From Prevotella sp. (GTDB lineage: Bacteria > Bacteroidota > Bacteroidia > Bacteroidales > Bacteroidaceae), in contig JAFUTI010000007.1 of the NCBI GenBank assembly GCA_017471465.1, forward strand, positions 1 through 64,000: a stretch of 64,000 nt of DNA, in the 5' to 3' direction. The notes beneath the pieces were generated by a model. That model saw only the letters and a list, made by a program, of their open reading frames with translations, did not search any database and had not been told where the DNA came from. Below, piece by piece: positions 1 through 7,874 of the stretch. Made by a program: the position numbers and the translations under genes. The number at the start of each line of letters is the position of its first letter. Positions within the stretch are counted from its first letter, which is position 1.

Positions 1-138
1 ACCATCAGAGGTCGTTATCTTGGCATAGAATTCTAATTTTGACTTTCCCACGATATTAACTTGTTATGATTTACAGTAATAACGTAGGATGCGGGGCAAT
101 ATTGCTTCAACGATTAGTTTTCAACCGTACAGGTCGAA

Positions 139-217
139 AAAATTCTCAAGCCGGGGGAAAAAATTCTCAAGCCGGGGGAAAAAATTCTCAAGCCGGCAGA
201 CAAAATTCTCAAGCCGG
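139..217. repeat. Four iteron-like 16-bp direct repeats, 21-bp period
   Basis: The 16-mer AAAATTCTCAAGCCGG occurs without mismatch at 139-154, 160-175, 181-196 and 202-217. The period is exactly 21 bp, two helical turns, so bound proteins would line up on one face. The 5-bp spacers are of two kinds: GGGAA-like after the first two copies and CAGAC-like after the third. The array ends 40 bp before a primase/helicase-like gene. Regular spacing next to a replication-type gene is how iterons (initiator-binding sites of plasmid and satellite origins) look; that role is inferred. Confidence 0.7.
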
Positions 218-257
218 CAGACACAAGACAGACAACTATTAAAATACAGGAAACGCT

Positions 258-2339
258 ATGGAAAAGACAGACAAAAGGCTTATTACAAAAGTGAAGACCA
301 CCGACGGACGCTTCGGCAAGCCCGTCACTACGGACATCGGCTCCGTCTATGAGAAACTGCGCTCCGGCGACAACGAGGAGCGTGTCAGGAAGATTGCCAA
401 CAACGCGGCGAGGGCCACCATCAACGGCACCGGCGGGCCGATTGACGCCGGCAGCTTGCCCTACCTGCTCTTCGGTGCCACCTTCGGTAAGGGTGGCTTC
501 GACGATGTGCGCCAGATGACCTGTCTGACGCTGCTCAGCATCAGGTGCCCTGAGGGGCTCGACCGCATCGGGTCGCTGAGGCGTCATGTGGCACAGCTGC
601 CTTACACGCTGCTGGCCTTCGCCGGCAGTTCGCAGAAGACGCTGAAGGTGGTGGTGGAGTGCCGCTACGGCGACGGGGCCGGGCCGAAGACGACGGACGA
701 GTACGTGCGGTTGCTGAACGAAGGCCACCAGATGGCTGCCCGCCTGTATCAGGTGCTGGCCGACTGCGAGGTGGCGGACGACAACCGCGGCCTGTTGGCG
801 GGCTGCCGTATGAGCAGTGACCCGCAGGCCGTCTACAATCCCGATGCACAGCCCGTCACCGTCATCCGTCAGGTGGCCGGCAACTACAAGGACGTCCGCC
901 TGACCCGTGAGGGCGATGCCGACACCAGTTCGTCGAAAGCCGAGGAGGGTAGGGTGAAGATGGAGTACTACGCCTGTCTCGACAAGGCCTGCGAGGAGAG
1001 CGGCAGCGCCGAGGAGATGGTGCAGGCCCTGGCCCATTATTGCCATAAGGCAGGACTACCTGAGGAGGCGTGTGTCCGCGAGACGATGACCCGCTGGGTG
1101 ACCATCCCCGTGAGCGACGAGCTGAAGCGTCGCATCTTCCGTTCCGTCTACAAGAAGCCGCTCGACGGCAAGCCCGTCTCGCAGATGAACGACAAGGAGC
1201 GCATAGCCCGTTTCATCAAGGACTTCTTCGAGCGCCGCTACGAACTGCGCTACAACGAGGTGAAGCGTCTGGAAGAGTTCCGGCCGAGGAACGGGCAGAA
1301 CTGGCCCTGGAAACCGCTGACGAAACGCGAGTTGAAGCGCATTGCCTTCGAGGAGATGATGGAGGGCGGCTACGGGTGGTCGATAGACATCGAGACCTAC
1401 GTGCAGTCGTCGCTGGTGGATACCTATAACCCCATACACGAGTTCCTCTTCGCCACCACGCAGTACTACGACCCGAAGCACGACTATATCGGCGAGCTGG
1501 CACGGCGTGTGCCCACCGACTACCGCGACTGGGAGAAGTACTTCCACCGCTGGTTCCTGGCGATGGTGGCCCAGTGGATGGGCCGCAGCCGCGACTTCGG
1601 CAATGCCGTCGTCCCGATGCTCATCGGACGTCAGGGCACCCATAAGTCGACCTTCTGCAAACTGCTGTTGCCCAGGTCGTTGCGCGAGTACTATATGGAC
1701 GACATCAAGATGGACAATGCCGAACAGGTGGAGCGCGTGCTGGGACGAATGGCGCTGGTCAACATCGACGAGTACAACGCCAAGACCGACCGCGAGCAGG
1801 CCAAGATCAAACGGCTGCTGACCGAGCGCGACGTGCAGGTCAGGCAGATGCGCTCCGACCAGTACACGATGACGTCGCGCCTCTGCTCCTTCATCGCCAC
1901 CACCAACGACACACAGCCGCTGCCCGGCGGCGACGGCACCCGCCGCTACCTCTGTGTCGAGCTGACCGGCGTCATCGATACCGAGACGCCCATCGACTAT
2001 CCGCGGCTCTACGCCCAGGCGATGCACGAGCTGACCGACGGCCACCCCTTCCGCTTCTTCCCCCATGAGGAGGCCGAGATCCAGATGCACAACCGGCCCT
2101 ATCAGCAGCAGACGTCGGCCGAGGAGGTGTTGCTGGCCTATTTCGCACCCGCCGAGAAGAAAGTTGACCACTTCATGAAGGCCGTCGACATCCAGGGTGA
2201 GCTTGCCAAACACCTGAAAGCCAGCGATGTGCCGAACATCAAGCTGCTCACCGTCACGCTGAAGCGCTGCGGCTTCCGCAACGGCTCGCAGCGAGGCCAG
2301 CGAGGGTGGTATGTACGCCATCGGACGGATGTGGTGTAG
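258..2339 (+). CDS. BT4734-type primase-like / VapE helicase-like protein
   Basis: Protein of 693 residues with the layout of the Bacteroidota BT4734/BF3469-VapE family. An N-terminal BT4734-like domain (about 60-200) is thought to be primase-like. The VapE-type P-loop ATPase domain (about 340-620) has a Walker A-like GRQGTHKST near residue 457, a Walker B LVNIDEY near 500 and a sensor-like FIATTND. A DUF3874-like tail follows (about 625-690). Relatives sit in mobile elements, prophages and satellites and are thought to act in replication. Here the gene stands alone between two repeat clusters, without visible integrase or relaxase. The start follows the iteron array. A domesticated element remnant and an active origin module are both possible. 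Confidence 0.8.
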   Translation: MEKTDKRLITKVKTTDGRFGKPVTTDIGSVYEKLRSGDNEERVRKIANNAARATINGTGGPIDAGSLPYLLFGATFGKGGFDDVRQMTCLTLLSIRCPEGLDRIGSLRRHVAQLPYTLLAFAGSSQKTLKVVVECRYGDGAGPKTTDEYVRLLNEGHQMAARLYQVLADCEVADDNRGLLAGCRMSSDPQAVYNPDAQPVTVIRQVAGNYKDVRLTREGDADTSSSKAEEGRVKMEYYACLDKACEESGSAEEMVQALAHYCHKAGLPEEACVRETMTRWVTIPVSDELKRRIFRSVYKKPLDGKPVSQMNDKERIARFIKDFFERRYELRYNEVKRLEEFRPRNGQNWPWKPLTKRELKRIAFEEMMEGGYGWSIDIETYVQSSLVDTYNPIHEFLFATTQYYDPKHDYIGELARRVPTDYRDWEKYFHRWFLAMVAQWMGRSRDFGNAVVPMLIGRQGTHKSTFCKLLLPRSLREYYMDDIKMDNAEQVERVLGRMALVNIDEYNAKTDREQAKIKRLLTERDVQVRQMRSDQYTMTSRLCSFIATTNDTQPLPGGDGTRRYLCVELTGVIDTETPIDYPRLYAQAMHELTDGHPFRFFPHEEAEIQMHNRPYQQQTSAEEVLLAYFAPAEKKVDHFMKAVDIQGELAKHLKASDVPNIKLLTVTLKRCGFRNGSQRGQRGWYVRHRTDVV

Positions 2340-2347
2340 GATAATTG

Positions 2348-2418
2348 GCGGATAATGAGCGGATAATTTCGAGCTAACCCGCTGATAATCAGTAGTGGGT
2401 GTAGGATAAGCGGATAAT
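2348..2418. repeat. GCGGATAAT repeats after the VapE gene
   Basis: The 9-mer GCGGATAAT occurs at 2348-2356, 2359-2367 and 2410-2418, with a one-mismatch copy (GCTGATAAT) at 2381-2389. They begin nine bases after the stop codon of the primase-like gene. Spacing is irregular (11, 22 and 29 bp). They could be further protein-binding repeats of the same element; nothing else is recognised between here and the promoter at 2503. Confidence 0.5.
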
Positions 2419-2502
2419 TGGTGTTTTCGCATAATCTCTCGTCTTCGACTGCTACGCCGATGATTACGTGTGGAGCCGTTTAGCATTTTTATAGCTCACA
2501 AT

Positions 2503-2533
2503 TTTGCCGTTTCGTAAAAAAGCATTACCTTTG
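2503..2533 (+). promoter_or_regulatory. Bacteroidota-type promoter of the lolA-like operon
   Basis: TTTG at 2503-2506 and TACCTTTG at 2526-2533 are separated by 19 nt, matching the Bacteroidota primary sigma consensus. Transcription would start near 2540, about 20 nt before the lolA-like start codon. This makes the lolA-like gene the first gene of its operon and separates it from the VapE gene. Confidence 0.75.
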
Positions 2534-2562
2534 CACCCTCTTAATTAAGAAAAAGACTGTTT

Positions 2563-3204
2563 ATGAAGAAAATAGCAGGGGTGCTGCTGTGTCTGACGCT
2601 CATGCTGACGGCACAGGCGCAGAGCCTGAAGAAAGCCGATGCAGCCAGGCAGCGGCAGATGATAGAGCGTGTCAACCGCACGGCGGCCGGCATCACGACG
2701 CTTGAATGTCGGTTTACGCAGGTGAAGACGTTGCGTTTCCTGAACGACAAGATGACGTCCTCAGGGCGTATGCTCTTCATGGCCGACGGCGGGCGGCTGC
2801 GCTGGGAGTACCAGCAGCCTTATCAGTACACGTTTGTCATCAATGGCGAGAAAGTGTACATCAGTTCCGACCGTAACAAGCAGACGATAGACATCCGCCA
2901 GAGCCGCCTGTTCCAGAGTATTGCCGAAATGATGATGAACTCGGTGACAGGTAAGAGCCTGAACTCTGATAAGGATTTTGACTGCACGATGTATGAGGCC
3001 GTCGACGAGTGGCAGGCGTTGTTGACGCCTCGTCGCAAGGAGATCAAGAAGATGTTCAAGGAGATACGTCTGCACTTCAGTGCTGCCCGTCAGATGGTGA
3101 CTCAGGTGGAGATGACGGAGCAGTCGGGTGACAAGACGGTGATAACCCTGAAGGACGTGAAAGCCAATGGCAAGATTGATGCGAAGATGTTTGCTGCTCA
3201 GTAG
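2563..3204 (+). CDS. LolA-like outer-membrane lipoprotein carrier protein
   Basis: A 213-residue protein with a signal peptide (1-20, ending AQAQ) and a LolA-type body. It has the 'LECRFTQVK' strand, 'SGRMLFMADGGRLRWEYQQPYQYTFVINGEKVY' region (about 63-100) and C-terminal 'VTQVEMTEQSGDKTVITLKDV' strands of the open-barrel lipoprotein chaperone fold. It would work in the periplasm, binding an acyl-bearing cargo. LolA-like proteins of this sort recur in aryl-polyene and flexirubin clusters beside MMPL exporters, and the same neighbour appears here, so the cargo may be a specialised lipid rather than general lipoproteins. First gene of the operon. Confidence 0.8.
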   Translation: MKKIAGVLLCLTLMLTAQAQSLKKADAARQRQMIERVNRTAAGITTLECRFTQVKTLRFLNDKMTSSGRMLFMADGGRLRWEYQQPYQYTFVINGEKVYISSDRNKQTIDIRQSRLFQSIAEMMMNSVTGKSLNSDKDFDCTMYEAVDEWQALLTPRRKEIKKMFKEIRLHFSAARQMVTQVEMTEQSGDKTVITLKDVKANGKIDAKMFAAQ

Positions 3205-3631
3205 TCTGCTGCTGATGACTGTTGTTGCAGAGGCCGGCACCTTCCTGTTGCCGCTTGCCGGACGCCAGCAATACAGTGTGCTGATCAGGGCCCGGGGCGT
3301 TGAGCTGACCGGTGTTTGCATCATCAAGACCGACTCTGTGGGTGACAGCCGCGGTGCCATCGTCAATGAGTTCGGTATTCATGCCCTGGATTTTACACTT
3401 TCGGCCGACCGTCGGCGTGTGCGCCTTCAAAACGTCATGCCACAGATGGACCGCTGGTATATCCGGCGCGTGGTACGCGGCGACCTGCGGGTGCTGTTCG
3501 GGGCTACTGCTGCCGGTGAGCGCAAGGGGCGTCGCACGGTGACGCAGGATGCCGACGGGACGTTGACGCTGACAAATACGAGATATAACATAACATACAG
3601 TTTGAAGAAGATAGATGATTCTCAGAGATAA
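3179..3631 (+). CDS. Exported protein of unknown function
   Basis: About 150 residues. The start at 3179 (MRRCLLLSS...) gives a clean signal peptide; an in-frame ATG at 3167 adds four residues. The gene overlaps the lolA-like gene by 26 bp and the next gene by 17 bp, so translation is probably coupled. The mature part looks beta-rich ('SVLIRARGVELTGVCIIKTD', 'GTLTLTNTRYNITYSLKKI') and recalls the small lipoprotein-like proteins found next to LolA in polyene clusters, but I recognise no domain. Its position suggests a periplasmic role in moving the product. Confidence 0.6.
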   Translation: MRRCLLLSSLLLMTVVAEAGTFLLPLAGRQQYSVLIRARGVELTGVCIIKTDSVGDSRGAIVNEFGIHALDFTLSADRRRVRLQNVMPQMDRWYIRRVVRGDLRVLFGATAAGERKGRRTVTQDADGTLTLTNTRYNITYSLKKIDDSQR

Positions 3632-3968
3632 TATGTTCACCGTTACGGGTGGAACGCATGACAATGTCAAGATAAGGCTGAATGCCGACCATGCGATATA
3701 CCGGGCCCATTTCCCAGGAAATCCCATTACGCCGGGAGTCTGTATCGTCCAGATGATAGGCGAACTGCTGGCCGACCGCTGCGGACGTCGTCTGTCGTTG
3801 TCGCAGATCGTCAACTTGAAGTTTGTGGCACCCATCTCGCCCGTTGAGGTCCCTGACGTAGAAATCAACTTCCAGTCTGTTGACGACAACGGGACAGAAT
3901 GTAAGGCCAAAGGTACCATCGGGACCGATGGTGCCCTGTTGACGAAGTTCTCTGTCATTTACAAGTGA
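3615..3968 (+). CDS. FabZ-like hotdog-fold 3-hydroxyacyl-ACP dehydratase-like protein
   Basis: A 117-residue single hotdog domain. The signature 'HFPGNPITPGVCIVQ' (about 30-44) aligns with the FabZ active-site segment HFPGxPxxPGVxxxE. The His is kept, but the catalytic Glu position (His+14) is Gln. FabZ enzymes dehydrate 3-hydroxyacyl-ACP; short relatives are found in aryl-polyene clusters. The Gln may mean altered chemistry or a non-catalytic binding role. An alternative start at 3633 lies one base after the preceding stop. Nearest partners are the exported protein upstream and the glycosyltransferase 4 nt downstream. Confidence 0.75.
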   Translation: MILRDNMFTVTGGTHDNVKIRLNADHAIYRAHFPGNPITPGVCIVQMIGELLADRCGRRLSLSQIVNLKFVAPISPVEVPDVEINFQSVDDNGTECKAKGTIGTDGALLTKFSVIYK

Positions 3969-3972
3969 GGCG

Positions 3973-4737
3973 ATGGAGGAGGTCAGGCAGTTGATGAACG
4001 ACCGTAAGGTCTGCGTAGTGATCCCGACGTACAACAATGCCGGCACCATTGTCGATGTCGTGCGTCGCGTGGCTGCCGTGACGGAGCATATCGTGGTGGT
4101 CATCGATGGCTGTACCGACGACACCCGTGAGCGTCTGGCTGCCTTGACAGACGTGTCGCTGCAGACGGTCGATTATGCTGAGAACCGTGGCAAGGGCCAT
4201 GCCCTGCTCATGGGCTTCAAGCATGCCATCAACCGCGGCTATGAATATGCCATCACCATCGACAGCGACGGACAGCATTTGCCTGAGGACATTCCACAGT
4301 TTGTGGAGGCCATGACGGAGCATCCTGATGCGCTCATCGTCGGTGCCCGCAACTTACAGGCCGAGAACATGCCCGGCGGCAACACCTTTGCCAACCGGTT
4401 CTCCAACTTTTGGTTCAAGGTGCAGACGGGCGTCAGCCTGCCGGACACACAGACAGGCTACCGGCTCTATCCTCTGCGGCGGTTATCGGGTGTCCATCTC
4501 ATCACATCGCGCTATGAGGCCGAGCTTGAGTTGTTGGTCTTTGCGGCATGGGCCGGGGTGACATTAATACCCATACCAGTTCACGTGTACTATCCGCCCG
4601 AAGGCGAGCGCGTGTCGCACTTCCGGCCATTAGCTGATTTTGGGCGAATCTCGCTACTGAATACGGCCTTCTGTCTTGTGGCTGTCGTCTATGGATGGCC
4701 GAGGGCGCTCTTTAGGAAGTTAAGAGTTAAGAGTTAA
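3973..4737 (+). CDS. Family 2 glycosyltransferase (dolichol-phosphate-mannose-synthase-like)
   Basis: A 254-residue GT-A enzyme. It begins with the nucleotide-binding strand 'VCVVIPTYNN' (about 13-22), then 'VVVIDGCTDDT' (about 40-50) and the metal-binding 'IDSDGQH' (about 96-102). 'NLQAENMPGGN...DTQTGYRLYPL' is the acceptor region seen in polyprenol-phosphate GT2 enzymes. No membrane helices are evident beyond a hydrophobic C-terminal stretch. GT2 enzymes of this type accompany polyene/flexirubin clusters and may glycosylate or present the lipid head group. The last codons and stop lie inside a GTTAAGA heptad array. Confidence 0.85.
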   Translation: MEEVRQLMNDRKVCVVIPTYNNAGTIVDVVRRVAAVTEHIVVVIDGCTDDTRERLAALTDVSLQTVDYAENRGKGHALLMGFKHAINRGYEYAITIDSDGQHLPEDIPQFVEAMTEHPDALIVGARNLQAENMPGGNTFANRFSNFWFKVQTGVSLPDTQTGYRLYPLRRLSGVHLITSRYEAELELLVFAAWAGVTLIPIPVHVYYPPEGERVSHFRPLADFGRISLLNTAFCLVAVVYGWPRALFRKLRVKS

Positions 4738-4767
4738 AAGTTAAGAGTTAAGAGTTAAGAGTTAAAA
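4719..4767. repeat. Seven tandem heptads (GTTAAGA) joining two genes
   Basis: Seven 7-mers run without interruption: five GTTAAGA and two GTTAAAA. The array supplies the last codons and stop of the glycosyltransferase gene (stop at 4735-4737) and ends on the first base of the next start codon. It is a junction repeat with no coding reason for its regularity. Confidence 0.85.
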
Positions 4768-7700
4768 TGGTCAAGGTGTTTTTCGGCATATATCAATTTC
4801 TCTCTGCTCACCGTTGGTTGACGGCAGTCGGACTGGCGTTGACGGTGGCGGTGATGCTGACCTTGGCTTTGCATATTGACTATGAAGAGGATATAGCTCG
4901 ATTCCTGCCCCAGAGCGAGGAGCAGAAAGACTATCAGCAGGCTGTCGACCAACTGTCGGGACAGAGTCGTATCGTCGTCTGTTTTACGGGCTCACCAGAC
5001 TCTGTAAAGCTGGCAATGGACGCTTTCGAGACTCATTTTGAGGCCGTGGACACGGCTCATACCATTGACGACCTGCAGGTGGTGGTCGACGAAAGCCAGC
5101 TGTTAGACATGATGGCCTTTGTCAGCAGTAATGCACCTTTTTTCCTGACGGACGCTGACTATCAGCGCATGGACTCTCTGCTGGCGCAGCCCGACTATGC
5201 TGCCGAACGGCTGGCAACCAGCAAACAGTTGCTCTTGTTGCCAACGGGCGGTATGGCTGTCCAGACACTGGCTCAAGACCCGTTGCAGCTGTTTACGCCA
5301 ATCTTAGGACGCTTGCAGAAGCTGGGACAGAATAGCCGGTTCCTTGTTGACGACGGCTATGTGTTCACCCGTGACCGTCGTCACGGTCTGGCTTTCTTGT
5401 CGTCGCCCTACGGTGTCAGCGAGTCGGCTCGTAATGCCGAACTGTCAGCGATGCTTGACGAGGCTATGGCCAGCACGACGGACGAGTTTCCTGCGGTCAG
5501 CATCTCTGCTGTCGGCGGTCCGTTGATAGCTGTCGGCAATGCCACGCAAATCAAGCGCGACTCGCTGTTGGCAGTCAGCATATCGGTGGTGCTCATCTTG
5601 GCGTTGCTGGTGTGGCATTACCGTCGTCTGCAAGACCTGTGGTGGATAGTTGCATCCTTAGGTTTCGGTTGGCTTTTTGCCATTGCCGGTATGTCGCTGC
5701 TGAGCGACAGCATCTCCATCATCGTCCTCGGCATCGGCTCCGTCATCATCGGCATAGCAGTGAACTATCCGCTGCACTACCTGGACCACCTGCGTGAGAC
5801 GGGTGACCGCGAGCAGACCCTGCGGGATATGGTGCCGCCATTGCTTATCGGCAACATCACCACCGTCAGTGCTTTCCTCTGTCTGTTGTGGCTCGACGCC
5901 GCAGCACTCCGCGACTTAGGACTCTTCGGCGCACTGATGCTCGTCGGTACCATCCTGTTTGTGCTGGTGGTGATGCCGGTATTCTTGAAGCGCGAGGCGC
6001 GAGGCGCGAGGAAATCGAGGTGCGAGGTACGAGGTACGAGGTACGAGAATACTCTGCTGCGGAATAATCTGTGGCAAGGTAATCTCGCACCTCGTATCTC
6101 GCACCTCGCACCTCGAAAACTCCTCCTCCCTCTCCTTCTCATCCTTACCCTCGTCCTCGGCTATTTCAGCTTTCAGACCTCTTTCGACAGCGACCTGCGT
6201 CATATCAACTATATGACCGACAGCCAGCGACAAGATATGGAATTGTTGGCAGGTCTGTCAGAAGACATGCCGACAGAAATGGCTGATATGATACCCTCCG
6301 CGCGTGTACAGCAGCAGCGTCTGCAACAGTGGGACCGTTTCCGTCAGCGTCATGGCGGCCTGGCCGACACCCTGCGCACAGAGGCTTCGAGGCAAGGTTT
6401 TGCTGCCGACGCGTTTAATCCCTTCCTAAAGCTATGGGACAACGGTCTGCAGCCGCAACCTACCCACTATTTCGAGCCTGTCAGCCAGTTCCTGGGAGGA
6501 CAGCATCTGATAAATGCCAAGAATGTAGGAGCCCAGCTGGTGGAAATCCTGCAGGACTCGTTCAACTACGTCAGCTTCGTCTGTGGTTTTGTCGTCTTCG
6601 TCTTTCTGTGGCTGTCGTTCCGCCGCATTGAGCTGGCCCTGCTGTCGTTCCTGCCGCTGGCTGTCAGCTGGCTGTGGATTCTAGGGCTGATGTATCTGTT
6701 GGGTATCCAGTTTAATATTGTCAACATTATCCTGGCAACATTCATCTTCGGTCAGGGCGATGACTATACCATCTTTATTACGGAGGGGCTGGTCTATGAG
6801 TACACTACGGGCCGGCAGCGCCTGCAGAGCTATCGCCGCAGCGTCATCCTGTCGGCCGTCATCATGTTTATCGGCATTGGTACGCTCATCCTCGCCCGGC
6901 ATCCCGCACTGCGCTCATTGGCCGAGGTCACCATTATCGGCATGGGCACCGTCGTGCTCATGGCCTACTACCTGCCGCCATTGGTGTTCCGCTGGCTGAC
7001 GCGAGATACAAGGTGCGAGCTACGAGGTGCGAGGTACGAGATGACCCGGCCGCTACCGATAACGCTGAAGCGCATCATCCGTTCACTATGGGCCATGACT
7101 TTCTTCCTGGGCACCATCTACCTGTTTATGTTGCCATATACGTGGCTCTATTTCCATATCGGCAGGGATACGGAGGAGCGCCGCCTGAAGTATCACCGTC
7201 TGCTGCAACGTATGTCCGACTTTGTCGTCCGGCGCGTGCCAGGCGTCAAGTTCTATTTGGAGAACAGGGTGGGTGAGACGTTTGAACGGCCTGCCGTCGT
7301 TGTCAGCAACCACCAGTCGCATCTTGACCTGATGTGTCTGATGATGCTCACGCCTAAGATCGTGTTCCTCACCAATGACTGGGTGTGGCGCAACCCTTTC
7401 TATGGTATGGTCATCCACTGTGCCGAGTTCTATCCCGTCAGCAATGGCATAGAGAACCACGTGGAGCAGCTGCGCTCGCTCTATGAGCGTGGCTATAGTA
7501 TCTGCGTCTTCCCTGAGGGCACCCGTTCTGAGGACTGTAGCATCCTGCGTTTCCATAAGGGCGCCTTCTATCTGGCCGAACAGTTGCAGGCAGACATCCT
7601 GCCTGTATTCCTTCATGGTGTGGGTCATGTGTTGCCCAAGCGCGACTTCATGCTCCGCGAAGGACGAATCGATGTTGAGTTGGGACTGCGCATTCCCCAG

Positions 7701-7859
7701 GACGACGAGCGCTTCTCCGGCAACCTGCTGGAGCGTACCCGTCAGATGCGCCACTACTATCAGCAGCACTATGCTGAGTTGTGCCGGCGCATAGAGACCG
7801 ACGACTACTGGGCGCCCTACCGTCGGCTGGCTGAATATTATCATATTGAAACGTCATAA
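4767..7859 (+). CDS. MMPL/RND-type exporter fused to a PlsC-like acyltransferase
   Basis: At 1030 residues this is an MMPL lipid exporter plus a lysophospholipid acyltransferase in one chain. Residues 1-750 hold two MMPL halves, each with a first helix, a periplasmic loop and a five-helix bundle ('LLVWHYRRLQDLWW', 'IVLGIGSVIIGIAVNYPLHY', 'NIVNIILATFIFGQGDDYTIF'). Residues about 770-1030 are the PlsC domain, with 'SNHQSHLDLM' (HX4D, about 845) and 'FPEGTRS' (about 914). The halves are joined at 408-451, and the two domains at 745-759, by peptides encoded by period-7 repeats. MMPL proteins export lipids across the inner membrane; in flexirubin clusters exporter and acyltransferase are usually separate genes. 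Likely role: acylate and export the cluster's lipid. Confidence 0.85.
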   Translation: MVKVFFGIYQFLSAHRWLTAVGLALTVAVMLTLALHIDYEEDIARFLPQSEEQKDYQQAVDQLSGQSRIVVCFTGSPDSVKLAMDAFETHFEAVDTAHTIDDLQVVVDESQLLDMMAFVSSNAPFFLTDADYQRMDSLLAQPDYAAERLATSKQLLLLPTGGMAVQTLAQDPLQLFTPILGRLQKLGQNSRFLVDDGYVFTRDRRHGLAFLSSPYGVSESARNAELSAMLDEAMASTTDEFPAVSISAVGGPLIAVGNATQIKRDSLLAVSISVVLILALLVWHYRRLQDLWWIVASLGFGWLFAIAGMSLLSDSISIIVLGIGSVIIGIAVNYPLHYLDHLRETGDREQTLRDMVPPLLIGNITTVSAFLCLLWLDAAALRDLGLFGALMLVGTILFVLVVMPVFLKREARGARKSRCEVRGTRYENTLLRNNLWQGNLAPRISHLAPRKLLLPLLLILTLVLGYFSFQTSFDSDLRHINYMTDSQRQDMELLAGLSEDMPTEMADMIPSARVQQQRLQQWDRFRQRHGGLADTLRTEASRQGFAADAFNPFLKLWDNGLQPQPTHYFEPVSQFLGGQHLINAKNVGAQLVEILQDSFNYVSFVCGFVVFVFLWLSFRRIELALLSFLPLAVSWLWILGLMYLLGIQFNIVNIILATFIFGQGDDYTIFITEGLVYEYTTGRQRLQSYRRSVILSAVIMFIGIGTLILARHPALRSLAEVTIIGMGTVVLMAYYLPPLVFRWLTRDTRCELRGARYEMTRPLPITLKRIIRSLWAMTFFLGTIYLFMLPYTWLYFHIGRDTEERRLKYHRLLQRMSDFVVRRVPGVKFYLENRVGETFERPAVVVSNHQSHLDLMCLMMLTPKIVFLTNDWVWRNPFYGMVIHCAEFYPVSNGIENHVEQLRSLYERGYSICVFPEGTRSEDCSILRFHKGAFYLAEQLQADILPVFLHGVGHVLPKRDFMLREGRIDVELGLRIPQDDERFSGNLLERTRQMRHYYQQHYAELCRRIETDDYWAPYRRLAEYYHIETS
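5992..6118. repeat. Inverted period-7 repeats inside the MMPL coding sequence
   Basis: Left arm 5992-6049 is built of GCGAGGC/GCGAGGT/ACGAGGT heptads (one 9-nt step). Right arm 6084-6118 is CTCGCAC, CTCGTAT, CTCGCAC, CTCGCAC, CTCGAAA, the reverse complement of the same unit. The arms could pair over 30 or more bases. They stay in frame and encode Arg-rich segments between the two membrane halves of the exporter. Confidence 0.85.
7001..7042. repeat. Six heptads (42 bp) at the MMPL/acyltransferase junction
   Basis: GCGAGAT, ACAAGGT, GCGAGCT, ACGAGGT, GCGAGGT, ACGAGAT: six consecutive 7-mers of the same GCGAGGT family as at 5992-6049. Forty-two bases equal 14 codons, so the frame is kept. The array lies exactly where the last MMPL helix ends and the acyltransferase begins. 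Confidence 0.85.
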
Positions 7860-7874
7860 CGAAAAAAAAAGAAA

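Noticed and set aside
139..217. CRISPR array
   Set aside because: Repeats are 16 bp with 5-bp spacers; CRISPR repeats and spacers are both much longer, and no cas genes are present.
89..352. An 87-codon plus-strand frame through the 21-bp repeats
   Set aside because: Its repetitive peptide (KFSSRG units) arises because 21 bp equals seven codons; it overlaps the VapE start in another frame and has no sign of a real gene.
1056..2486. Long minus-strand frame of 476 codons
   Set aside because: It is the complement of the VapE gene, whose plus-strand protein has clear ATPase motifs.
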